A stretch of DNA of 61,446 bases, taken from an uncultured Aquimarina sp. (GTDB taxonomy: Bacteria; Bacteroidota; Bacteroidia; Flavobacteriales; Flavobacteriaceae). Of this stretch, positions 29,011-36,309 are shown in pieces. The stretch lies in NCBI GenBank assembly GCA_947496705.1, contig CANMDW010000031.1, positions 1 to 61,446 of the forward strand, read 5' to 3'. The notes under the pieces were generated by a model that was given only the letters and a program-made list of their open reading frames with translations, did not search any database and was not told the DNA's origin. Numbering within the stretch: the stretch's first letter is position 1; each line of letters begins with the position of its first letter. The position numbers were made by a program, and so were the translations under genes.

Positions 29011-29760
29011 ATGAAACATTTAATACATTTCGAAAAACGAATCTTTCAGAAAATATTTCCCAATTTATATGCTTCGGCGTATTGGATAAATAAATATCTA
29101 AAAAACAATGATTTAAGCATTGTTCAAATTGGATCAAATGACGGAGTGATGGGGGATCCTCTTTTCCGGCTTATTAATAAAAATAAAAAATGGAAAGTTT
29201 TATTTGTTGAGCCAGTGCCATATCTATTTGAAAAATTAAAGCATAATTACAAAATAAGCTCTAGGTTTATTTTTGAAAATGTTGCAATTAATGATGGAGC
29301 ATGTCAAGTTTTCTATTCGGTTAAGGAAGATGTCAATGACAAAATTCCGAATCTTCCGATTTGGATTCAGGGATTGGGGTCTTTTTATAAAGAAAATATT
29401 ACGAAACACTTAAATGGAATTCTAAAATCTTATATAGTTGAAACAAAGATTAAAGGAATTACCTTAAAAGAATTATTTGAAAGAAATCGAATTGATAGCA
29501 TAGATTTACTTCATATTGATGCGGAAGGTTATGATTGGAAGGTACTCTCTCAGCTAAATTTAAAAAAGTATTCACCCACTTTAATTTTGTTTGAATATAA
29601 TCATTTAGAAGAGTTTGAAAGATTGGAAGCCTTAATGTTTTTGAAAGATAATTATAACATTTTCATATTAGGAAATGATTGTCTATGTATAAGAAAAGAT
29701 AAAGTAAAAAAGAAGGATTTGTTTTATTTTAGAAAAACATTTATAGAGGACAGTAGATAA
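29011..29760 (+). CDS. FkbM-family SAM-dependent methyltransferase
   Basis: The 249-residue protein has the class I methyltransferase core: SIVQIGSNDGVMGDP (motif I, about 37-51), VLFVEPVPYLFEKL (acidic loop after strand 2, about 67-80), the FENVAINDG segment, and the FkbM hallmark IDLLHIDAEGYDWKVL (about 167-182). The C-terminal LILFEYNHL segment is also typical. FkbM enzymes O-methylate sugars and polyketide or peptide products. It stands alone, with an IS remnant downstream. It might methylate a sugar of the NRPS product or a surface glycan; its distance from the cluster leaves this open. Confidence 0.88.
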   Translation: MKHLIHFEKRIFQKIFPNLYASAYWINKYLKNNDLSIVQIGSNDGVMGDPLFRLINKNKKWKVLFVEPVPYLFEKLKHNYKISSRFIFENVAINDGACQVFYSVKEDVNDKIPNLPIWIQGLGSFYKENITKHLNGILKSYIVETKIKGITLKELFERNRIDSIDLLHIDAEGYDWKVLSQLNLKKYSPTLILFEYNHLEEFERLEALMFLKDNYNIFILGNDCLCIRKDKVKKKDLFYFRKTFIEDSR

Positions 29761-29796
29761 TTTTCTATATTAAAAATCAATAAAAATAAGATATTT

Positions 29797-30640
29797 ATGA
29801 ATATTTTCAAGGGTCAAAACCTTTTAGGGTTCGCTGAATGCTTCAAAACGGACTTAGATTACAAAGATTATTTGAGTCAAATCAAATAGAAAGAAGACTA
29901 TATATCACAAATATTCAAACAAGACCTACCAAATCGAAAGGATTGCTCGAGAACTTGTAATCGCTGTATTGAATTAGAAAGTTCACCAGCCAACACTATA
30001 TTTCATAGGGTACGTTTTGGAGTTCTTAATGCTTTTTTCATTTGTTTTGAAATGGCTACTACCACCAAGAGTTTATCTGCTGCACAAATGGTTCATTACG
30101 GTATCACAGAAAAACAGCTCGTTTATTTATCTTAAAGTCAGAGAAGCGATGAACTCTAGTAAAAATCATCCCATGGATGGTAATGGTCAGGTAGGCGAAT
30201 TAGTTTTGGGTGGTTGTAGGCAAGGAAAAATAGGACACAGTTATAATGCTAAGAAAAAGAAAGCAATCACGGCTGTTCAACTTACTAATGACGGTAAAAT
30301 CAAGAGAATGTATGCTTTGAAAATAGAAAACTTCCCTGCAAGGCCTTTGCAATATAAGTTCATAAACCATATTAGTGGACAAGCATAAGTAATTACTGAC
30401 AAATGGAAAGGATAAAGGCCTATAGCTAAACATATGATATTACACAAATAGAAAGTAACAAAGAGCTTAATTTCAAAGCACTTCATGTGAGATTCATCAA
30501 ATCAAAACTTGGATAAGAACAACTTATTCTTGGGTGAGTGATTTTAATCTAAATCGATATTTTAATGAATTTTGTTTTAGAGTTAATCGCTATCAAAACA
30601 AGGATACAATATTCAATAACTTAATAACTAAAATAGTTGG
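29797..30640 (+). mobile_element. Broken IS1595-family (ISXO2-like) transposase gene
   Basis: Conceptual translation with several stops and frameshifts gives a recognisable IS1595 transposase. It begins MNIFKGQNLLGFAECFKTD (from 29797), with SRTCNRCIELESSPANTIFHRVRFG (zinc-ribbon region), FFICFEMATTTKSLSAAQM, then VREAMNSSKNHP...LVLGGCRQGK and KKKAITAVQLTNDGKIKRMYA (frame 30017-30388), and TDKWKGYRPIAKAYDITQIES after a stop. In the usual catalytic region a DE pair is expected where the sequence reads GQVGELVLGG, so one catalytic acid is also lost. Terminal inverted repeats were not identified. The element is dead. Confidence 0.85.
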
Positions 30641-30955
30641 TAGTGATAAAATTTATCAGAAACAAATTATCAGTTACTAACTACTGACCTCTAAACATTT
30701 TTAACATAGACTGATGATATAATCTTTTTAGTAATGAACCCATTTGAATTTTTTGTCTAGAAGCAAAAAAATAAGCCTTCGTTCTATGATATATCTGTTT
30801 TTAAAAAGTTAGAACTCTGTCATTTTAAGTTCACAAAAAGGTGGTTTGAATCCTGCCGAAATTTAAACTATCAACTAAAAGGTGAGTTTATCGGTGAGTA
30901 CACTTTAAAAAACATATTTAAGCATCTGAAAAACAAATAATTACAAATAAAAATA

Positions 30956-30973
30956 TAGACCCTCCGACTCCAC
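30956..30973 (+). repeat. tRNA-3'-end-like repeat, copy A (att-site candidate)
   Basis: TAGACCCTCCGACTCCAC is identical over 18 bases to copy B at 33622-33639 and shares 14 bases with copy C at 33779-33792. It looks like the last part of a tRNA or tmRNA T-arm plus acceptor strand, but no full tRNA body precedes it. A terminator-like hairpin follows within 30 bases, as it would after a tRNA gene. Confidence 0.55.
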
Positions 30974-31001
30974 TGAAATTTGATATCAAATGATATCATT
31001 T

Positions 31002-31032
31002 GCCCGTAAATTAAATGTTTATGGGCTTTTTT
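31002..31032 (+). terminator. Terminator-like hairpin after repeat copy A
   Basis: A GCCCGTAAA / TTTATGGGC stem-loop is followed directly by a run of T. Its placement just after a tRNA-end-like repeat suggests a transferred tRNA 3' end plus terminator. Confidence 0.6.
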
Positions 31033-31094
31033 AATTTTATTTAATATCATCTGATATCAAATAAAGAGTTAGAATCTGATGAAAATGGTGAGTG

Positions 31095-31133
31095 ATTCGG
31101 TGCGTATTTTTAAAAGATAATTTACGCACCGAT
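31095..31133. repeat. Inverted repeat ATTCGGTGCGT...ACGCACCGAT, copy 1
   Basis: Eleven-base arms surround an 18-base AT-rich spacer, about 120 bases after repeat copy A. A near-identical structure lies at 33891-33920 after copy C; single arms occur at 33555-33565 and at 34002-34010, just before the integrase remnant. It is a possible integrase arm-binding site. Confidence 0.5.
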
Positions 31134-31310
31134 CAAAGCCGTATTTGCTCATCATTAATCATTAAACCAAGGTTTTTTAAATTTTTAAATCTTTACAAAC
31201 CCACTCTTAAATAATAGTCTAGTTTTTTGTTGCAAGTCCAGTAATTCAGAATAGACGATACATTTACTGTAACGTTATCTCAATTTTAGTAGCCACGTTA
31301 CTTAGGGACT

Positions 31311-32297
31311 TTATTTGCTTAATAATTTTTTCAAACGCGTCTGGTAAGCTTGTATATAATTTCTTTTTGATTTTTCATTGAGATAGGAAGCTTTAATTAG
31401 TGTTAATACGTCATCTGAATTTGACGTTAAATCACTGTACACTTTTTCTATTTGTTTTTTGGAAATATCTGCCTGTTCACCTAAAATATAAAATTGCTTG
31501 CTGATTTTTCCTTGTGCCAATGATCTTGGTAGCAGGCCATCTTCTAGAGCAAAATCATTATCGTCAATATGTAATCTACTATTTAGAAGATCGTAAGCAG
31601 GACTTAATCTATAATCTCCCAAAGGGGTTTCTATTAAAGAAAAGTTTTTGTAGTGGGCATCTCCATTAGAAAATAAATAATTAAAAAGTATGAGCTTAAA
31701 TAACTTGATAGACTCTACCTTATAAGCTGGTGTATAGCGCTCAAGTAATTTAAAAAGCTCTAAATAATTACCAATATATTTAAAATCTTCACCATAGGTT
31801 TGCGGTGTCCTGCCACCTAAAGAGGCAAAATCCTCTTGAGCCCATTTACTCCCATCCGCTTTAACATCAAAACGTTTGGTAATGTAAGCAGGTGAACCAT
31901 TTTTAAAAAAAATTAAAGCATTCTCTGCGGTTTCAATATTAAATACCTGACGTGCTATTTGCATAGTTACATGCTCATTGGCTGGCATTTGATCAGCATT
32001 TTTACCTACATTAGGTATTGGTTTTAAAATGTACTGTCCTTGCTCTCCCTCTTGTATTAAGCCTAACTTATTATTTTCTAATAAAACCGAAAATTTTTCT
32101 TGCACACCAGAAATTGACATGCGTTTTCGGTTTTCCGTAAACAAGGCATCCGTAATCTCATTCGTTGCAGGTGAATCATAGGGTAAAATTGGACTTACCT
32201 TTTTCCCTTTAAAGACACGTCTTAATGCGGTATTGCTATATGTGCTATAACCTGCTGCAAGCGTACCTGGGCAATTAATTAGTTTTAGGTTTTCCAT
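31311..32297 (-). CDS. hipT: HipT-like Ser/Thr kinase toxin (short HipA)
   Basis: This 328-residue protein is the kinase part of HipA without the N-subdomain. It has a Ser-Ile-Ser motif at 61-63 followed by GVQEKFSV (ATP-loop region), the catalytic loop SNGDAHYKN (Asp213), and the metal-binding LSPAYDLL (Asp236). Classical HipA is about 440 residues; the short kinase preceded by a separate 108-residue protein matches the tripartite HipBST arrangement. In E. coli HipT, as I recall, an SIS motif near residues 57-59 is autophosphorylated and the kinase targets tryptophanyl-tRNA synthetase; whether that target holds here is unknown. Its ATG overlaps the upstream stop by one base (TAATG). The operon lies between two att-like repeats. 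Confidence 0.85.
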   Translation of the reverse strand: MENLKLINCPGTLAAGYSTYSNTALRRVFKGKKVSPILPYDSPATNEITDALFTENRKRMSISGVQEKFSVLLENNKLGLIQEGEQGQYILKPIPNVGKNADQMPANEHVTMQIARQVFNIETAENALIFFKNGSPAYITKRFDVKADGSKWAQEDFASLGGRTPQTYGEDFKYIGNYLELFKLLERYTPAYKVESIKLFKLILFNYLFSNGDAHYKNFSLIETPLGDYRLSPAYDLLNSRLHIDDNDFALEDGLLPRSLAQGKISKQFYILGEQADISKKQIEKVYSDLTSNSDDVLTLIKASYLNEKSKRNYIQAYQTRLKKLLSK

Positions 32298-32623
32298 TAC
32301 ACATCCATTTTTATAATTTGAACAGCACCAATAGTATCATATTTTGCAGTAGTCATTAATAATCCGAAATGATCTTTGGTGTCAATACGATTTTCAAAGC
32401 AAACGGTTTGCTTATTGGAACCTTCGGGTAACATATTATAAAAAAAAGAAAATAGGAATTTAGACTGATATTCTTGCTGTGCTTTAGGTAAGGTTAAACT
32501 AATCGCTGGCTTATCAGTTTCATTAAACCAATGATCATGATAACGAAATACAAAACTACCATCGTCTAATTGCGTTATCAATCCAGCTGTTTCTTTTTTA
32601 TATAACACTTCTGCTTGTCTCAT
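32297..32623 (-). CDS. hipS: HipS-like protein (free HipA N-subdomain 1), probable antitoxin partner
   Basis: The 108 residues correspond to the N-terminal Couple_hipA subdomain of HipA (RQAEVLYKKETAGLITQL, ISLTLPKAQQEYQSK, FFYNMLPEGSNK). In normal two-gene hipBA loci this part is fused to the kinase. In HipBST systems the equivalent small protein inhibits the kinase. Both junctions are TAATG one-base overlaps, so the three proteins are translationally coupled. Alternative reading: a hipA gene split by mutation. Against that, both parts are intact, each has its own start, and the overlaps look designed. Confidence 0.82.
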   Translation of the reverse strand: MRQAEVLYKKETAGLITQLDDGSFVFRYHDHWFNETDKPAISLTLPKAQQEYQSKFLFSFFYNMLPEGSNKQTVCFENRIDTKDHFGLLMTTAKYDTIGAVQIIKMDV

Positions 32624-32838
32624 TATTTAGCTGTCATATCTTTTATTGTAAATGTCAATTCCATACCCAATGCATTACCAAGCTTATTTAGGGTTTCTAA
32701 AGTTGGATTTCCTTTACCACTTTCAAACTGCTTAAGCGTGCGTAAACCTACACCAGAAAGATCTGCAAGCATATCCTGTGTCACGTTTAACATATCCCTA
32801 CGCGTTTTTATAGTTTCTATTAATTTTTGCGAGTGCAT
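32623..32838 (-). CDS. hipB: HipB-like XRE helix-turn-helix regulator
   Basis: A 71-residue Cro/C1-type HTH protein: MLNVTQDMLADLSGVGLRTLKQFESGKGNPTLETLNKLGNAL covers the five-helix domain. It is the first gene of the three-gene operon and should repress it by binding upstream dyads. Candidate sites (AACACAAWAAGTG) occur once at 32883-32895 and twice, inverted, in the 42-base palindrome at 32941-32982. It ends in a TAATG overlap with hipS. Confidence 0.9.
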   Translation of the reverse strand: MHSQKLIETIKTRRDMLNVTQDMLADLSGVGLRTLKQFESGKGNPTLETLNKLGNALGMELTFTIKDMTAK

Positions 32839-32882
32839 TATATGGCTCTTTTAATGTAAATATACGCAATTTTATTTAAAAA

Positions 32883-32895
32883 AACACAATAAGTG
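32883..32895 (-). promoter_or_regulatory. Candidate HipB operator, promoter-proximal
   Basis: AACACAATAAGTG (a CAC/GTG dyad) lies about 45 bases upstream of hipB and differs by one base from the half-sites of the 42-base palindrome further upstream. On the minus strand a TTG and a TATATTTAC about 22 bases apart lie at this place, resembling a Bacteroidota -33/-7 promoter. Confidence 0.45.
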
Positions 32896-32940
32896 TTTTT
32901 TAAAGCACTATTCAACTGATTATAATTGCCGCAATAATTA

Positions 32941-32982
32941 AGTAACACAAAAAGTGCGTTATAACGCACTTTTTGTGTTACT
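32941..32982. promoter_or_regulatory. 42-bp perfect palindrome upstream of hipBST
   Basis: Two 21-base arms with no spacer, beginning AGTAACACAAAAAGTGCG and mirrored exactly. The arms contain the same AACACAA(A/T)AAGTG word found alone at 32883. It lies about 100 bases upstream of hipB and could be an operator, a bidirectional terminator, or both. Confidence 0.6.
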
Positions 32983-33010
32983 ATATAAAATTGGAAATAA
33001 TCATGTAGTG

Positions 33011-33376
33011 TTAATTAAAATAATAAAAGGTGACAATAATATCTGAATCCAGCACATCAATTTTATCATTTTGATACAAATAGATTCCGAAAAACGATCG
33101 GAAAATTATTGTGCTTTCATAAGGAACGATCTGCCAGAATTCTTCGCTAGTGAATAGGTAATATTTAATCAGATGTGTAAGTGAAAAATATTCAAGTAAG
33201 TTTATGTCATTTTTCTTCCAGAATTCAAATTCTTCATAAAAGCCTGTATAAATTTTATCATCCACAACTGCCACGGAACGTATGATCTTTTCATTAGGTA
33301 ACTTGTTTAAAGTCCATTGCTCTCCATTATAATGAAGTAGTCCTGAATTGGAGGATAAAAAAATAGGATTATACAA
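33011..33376 (-). pseudogene. Fragment of a beta-propeller sensor protein
   Basis: A 121-codon frame without a real start or complete end reads as the N-terminal propeller of a ligand-sensing regulator (SSNSGLLHYNGEQWTLNKLP, IIRSVAVVDDKIYTGFYEEFEFWKK). Such sequence occurs in reg-prop/HTH or two-component hybrid sensors. The signal peptide and everything after about 120 residues are missing, so it is a truncated relic left between the palindrome and att-like copy B. Confidence 0.6.
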
Positions 33377-33621
33377 GATTCTTATTAAACATTTAATAAT
33401 GAAAATAGCTATACCAATGATTAGGGGACGATCACATTTTATTTGTAATTGAATCTTTAAAAAAAAGCAGATGCGTAAATAAATTTCGCCTTTAAATGAT
33501 GATATTTACTGTTGTAAAACCAAGTAAAAACCAAAATTACCTAAGCGGTGAGAAATTCGGTGCGTAATTTTAAAAACACAAACCCTATAAACTGATTTAC
33601 AGTCATTTAAAACATAACAGT

Positions 33622-33639
33622 TAGACCCTCCGACTCCAC
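33622..33639 (+). repeat. tRNA-3'-end-like repeat, copy B
   Basis: Eighteen bases identical to copy A at 30956-30973. Copies A and B bracket the 2.67-kb segment carrying hipBST. A hairpin follows at 33674-33705. Confidence 0.55.
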
Positions 33640-33673
33640 GATCAAGTGCAACTAGATTGTGATTTGAAACATA

Positions 33674-33705
33674 AAAAGCTCATCAAGCTTGCTTGAGTGA
33701 GCTTT
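33674..33705 (+). terminator. Terminator-like hairpin after repeat copy B
   Basis: AAAGCTCA...TGAGCTTT stem with an inner CAAGC/GCTTG stem, then a T-rich stretch. Confidence 0.55.
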
Positions 33706-33778
33706 GTTGTTTCTAAGCGTCTGGACTGCAAGGACAGCTAGTTGCATTTGCAGAACTGGAATAATAGGGATCTGCAAT

Positions 33779-33792
33779 CCCTCCGACTCCAC
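33779..33792 (+). repeat. tRNA-3'-end-like repeat, copy C
   Basis: CCCTCCGACTCCAC matches copies A and B. Here it is preceded by a potential T-arm (AGGGA, 7-base loop, TCCCT), but the loop is not TTCGAAT-like and no anticodon arm is found, so I do not call a tRNA. A hairpin with T-run follows at 33818-33849. Confidence 0.5.
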
Positions 33793-33817
33793 TAGGAATT
33801 AATCAAATTCCTTAAAA

Positions 33818-33849
33818 AGCCTATAAATACCATGCTTATGGGCTTTTAC
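33818..33849 (+). terminator. Terminator-like hairpin after repeat copy C
   Basis: AGCCTATAA / TTATGGGCT stem followed by TTTT, closely resembling the hairpin after copy A. Confidence 0.55.
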
Positions 33850-33890
33850 ATTTTCTTCAATATCAAATAAAAAGTGCGAGATTCGGTGTG

Positions 33891-33920
33891 TGTTTTTGAA
33901 GCATAATTTACGCACCGAAT
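33891..33920. repeat. Inverted repeat ATTCGGTGTG...ACGCACCGAAT, copy 2
   Basis: Second copy of the structure at 31095-31133, again located about 100 bases after a tRNA-end-like repeat. The matching arm ACGCACCGA reappears at 34002-34010, abutting the ATG of the integrase remnant. Confidence 0.5.
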
Positions 33921-34009
33921 TACATGTTATATGCTATTAATTAAGGTTTTATATATAAATCATATTTATATTTTTTGTATCTCTAGAAAAGAATAAAAAC
34001 CACGCACCG

Positions 34010-34150
34010 ATGCAAAATACATTCTCTGTACTTTTTTATCCAAGAGGAAATGATGTAGATAAAAACGGGAAGACCTCTGTTTATCTGAGAATAACTGTTA
34101 ATGGTAAAAGAAGCGAAGTAAGTATAAAAACGCAAAGTACTTTTAACTAA
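34010..34150 (+). pseudogene. Truncated tyrosine recombinase (integrase), N-terminal arm domain only
   Basis: Forty-six codons starting ATG encode MQNTFSVLFYPRGNDVDKNG and KTSVYLRITVNGKRSEVSIK, the N-terminal arm-binding domain typical of Bacteroidota phage-type integrases. A TAA then stops the frame and the core-binding and catalytic domains are absent. Its position beside the att-like repeats fits the remains of an integrative element. Confidence 0.75.
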
Positions 34151-34176
34151 ATGGAACTCTGATGCAGGTAAACTAA

Positions 34177-34389
34177 TTATTTTATATAGAAAACTATAAA
34201 ACCTAAGACATTCTTTACAATACTTTCATATATGTTCGTTCTGCAACTAATTACAATATCAAATTCTCTATCTTCTTTTTCTAAGTTAGTTATGAAGTTT
34301 TCCAATTTAGAAACAAAGTCTTGAATATTTTGTATTTCATCAATACCATCAAAAATAAATATGGTATTATCAATAATTCTTAGTAGCAT
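34177..34389 (-). pseudogene. Fragment of a NACHT-type NTPase
   Basis: Seventy codons containing IFIFDGIDEIQN (NACHT-type Walker B) and FDIVISCRTNIYESI (sensor-like strand). No Walker A or effector or sensor domains remain on either side. NACHT proteins of bacteria are often anti-phage defence genes, so this may be a leftover of a defence cargo (inference). Confidence 0.55.
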
Positions 34390-34665
34390 ACGCTTGCATG
34401 ACGAAGATGTTGTTAAACTAAGATATCCTGATGCTTAACTTGTACTTGAGGGGAACATTGAAATTGGAAAATAAAATCAAAAGAAATGATCCACTATTAA
34501 AGACAAAAATTTGGTGAGCCATATAGTGAACTTCAATTGCGTACTTGTCAAAACATCAGGTATCTTAGTTAGGGTTACACAAACTCAACTTGAGAAAATT
34601 TTTACCGCTCCGTAGAGTTTAAGGACCTTCCTTCTTACAGTTTTTTTTATCCACTTCTTCTATCC

Positions 34666-35451
34666 TTAAACCTTATTTATAATTATTCGTTTAACTACTT
34701 TGACCCCTGTTTTGGTTGCTATTTCCAGTATATACATACCATCATTATATAGGCCACTTACATCTATTTGCAAGTTTCGTGACGAATACACTTGAACACC
34801 TAACGTATTGTATATATTTACTTTCTGTAATTCTTCACCTTCTCTTAACTGAATATGAATTTTGTCTTGCGCTGGGTTGGGATAGACCGTAAAATCACCG
34901 GGCTCATTTGTATCTCTTGAAGGCTGTACCACATTTACAGTAATAGGTTTAAACTCCCACCTACTATCATGGTTTTTATATAAACTTCTGTCATTTAAGA
35001 GGACTATCAAGTTCATTTCGTCTCGGTAATCTTCTACAAACTCATTAATGCTTCTCTTTTTAACTTCAAAAAAAGGGCGACTATTGGCCTCTACCAGCAC
35101 AGTGGTATAATTTGGATTATCCAAAAAAGACCAAAGCCCGACACCTTCCATTTTTTTTGGTATGGTTATCCGCTCCAATTGGTTCCAACCAAAAGCATTA
35201 CTCCCAATACTTCTCACACTGTTTGGTATAATAACGCTCTCCACCAATTCTCCTTTTTGAAAAGCACTTGTCCCAATATGAGTTAACGTATATTCCATAC
35301 CATTACTAACCACTGTTTCGGGAATGTTTACACTGGTCGCTGTACCTGTATAGTTCACAACCATTACTTCAGTTGAAGAGATAATTTCATATCTTATGTC
35401 ATCAACAGTAAAGCTTTGCCCATAAGTGACCATAATTAAAAAAAAAAACAA
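34666..35451 (-). CDS. BspA-type LRR surface protein with T9SS sorting domain; signal peptide out of frame at a poly-T tract
   Basis: The 261-codon frame has LRR_5 (BspA-like) repeats at about 40-110 (IPETV, LTHIGTSAFQKGEL, SIIPNSVRSIGSNAF-type units) and a type A T9SS C-terminal domain (DFTVYPNPAQDKIHIQL to the end). The ATG at 35494 begins a good signal peptide (MKNQLQSKNKWRLVIVFF), but a run of 11 T (35438-35448) puts it one base out of frame with the rest; 10 T would restore MKNQ...LIMVTYGQSF. The only in-frame start is TTG at 35451. This may be slipped-strand phase variation, a mutation, or a sequencing error. Confidence 0.8.
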   Translation of the reverse strand: MFFFLIMVTYGQSFTVDDIRYEIISSTEVMVVNYTGTATSVNIPETVVSNGMEYTLTHIGTSAFQKGELVESVIIPNSVRSIGSNAFGWNQLERITIPKKMEGVGLWSFLDNPNYTTVLVEANSRPFFEVKKRSINEFVEDYRDEMNLIVLLNDRSLYKNHDSRWEFKPITVNVVQPSRDTNEPGDFTVYPNPAQDKIHIQLREGEELQKVNIYNTLGVQVYSSRNLQIDVSGLYNDGMYILEIATKTGVKVVKRIIINKV

Positions 35452-35928
35452 TAACCAGTCTCCATTTATTTTTAGATTGTAATTGGTTTTTCATACTCCC
35501 TTTAGTATTTATTTTCGGTGCTTTTTTTATTAATTAACAGTATTATCATTACGAATAAATGATACTTATCTGTACTAATACTTTTACGTATAACAGGTAT
35601 ATTATTTCTACTAGGTGGTACGTAAGTTGCCCCTCAAACACCCCAACTCTTACTTATTTACTTAATTAAACATTTATTTATTTTCAATAACTAAGAATGT
35701 TATCGAAGCAACTTACCTTCTACAACTTACCTTCTACAATTTAACATACCATCTTTAACTATTTGCACCATATACTAGAACGTTCTTTAAACTTGTATAC
35801 ATACATATAGTATACTTGGTATTGTGCTTTGTTTCTTATCATCGTTTTTTTCATAGGCCACCTAAAAGCATGGTGAGGTACGATTTTGACTTAAAAATAA
35901 TTCCTGATTGTTTTTCATATTTTTTGCT

Positions 35929-36114
35929 TTATATATTTTTCCAACCGTAAATTGCCATGTAAACTATGTTTAACAACCCAAATAAAATGGCGATCATTTG
36001 TATAAACACAATCAAGTACAACAGATATGATAATTTTAGTATGCTAGCTGGTTTTTGCAACACTTTGAACAATGACATCATAAAGACATCTTTTTTTATC
36101 TCCTTTTTTTCCAT
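35929..36114 (-). CDS. Possible small membrane protein
   Basis: A 61-codon frame with a basic/acidic N-terminus (MEKKEIKKDVFMMSLFKV) and one long hydrophobic stretch (about 28-56). No family is recognised. It sits alone between two surface-protein genes on the same strand. A short frame like this could be chance. Confidence 0.35.
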   Translation of the reverse strand: MEKKEIKKDVFMMSLFKVLQKPASILKLSYLLYLIVFIQMIAILFGLLNIVYMAIYGWKNI

Positions 36115-36309
36115 TTTTTAGAATTTATTTATTTATAGGTATAATAACATTTAGTGGTATACAGGCTGCTTACCAAAAATGTTTCAATCCAAACTCATCA
36201 AAACAAATTTCCCATTATTATATTACTACTATTGCCCCATATTAGTAATACGAAAGGGAGTTGAGGGAACAACCTATATACTTCCACCATATAGACAACA
36301 TTTTTAATT

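Noticed and set aside
30200..30486. Minus-strand frames over the IS1595 remnant
   Set aside because: Shadows of the transposase sequence on the other strand.
30840..30860. GGTTTGAATCC, resembling a tRNA T-loop
   Set aside because: No anticodon or acceptor partner nearby; a chance match in decayed DNA.
31311..32623. HipA gene broken into two by frameshift
   Set aside because: Both parts have proper starts and stops with TAATG overlaps, and the kinase carries the SIS motif typical of the three-gene systems.
33750..33795. Possible tRNA or tmRNA at repeat copy C
   Set aside because: A 5-bp stem with 7-base loop precedes the acceptor-like end, but the loop is not TTCGAAT-like and no D or anticodon arm can be drawn.
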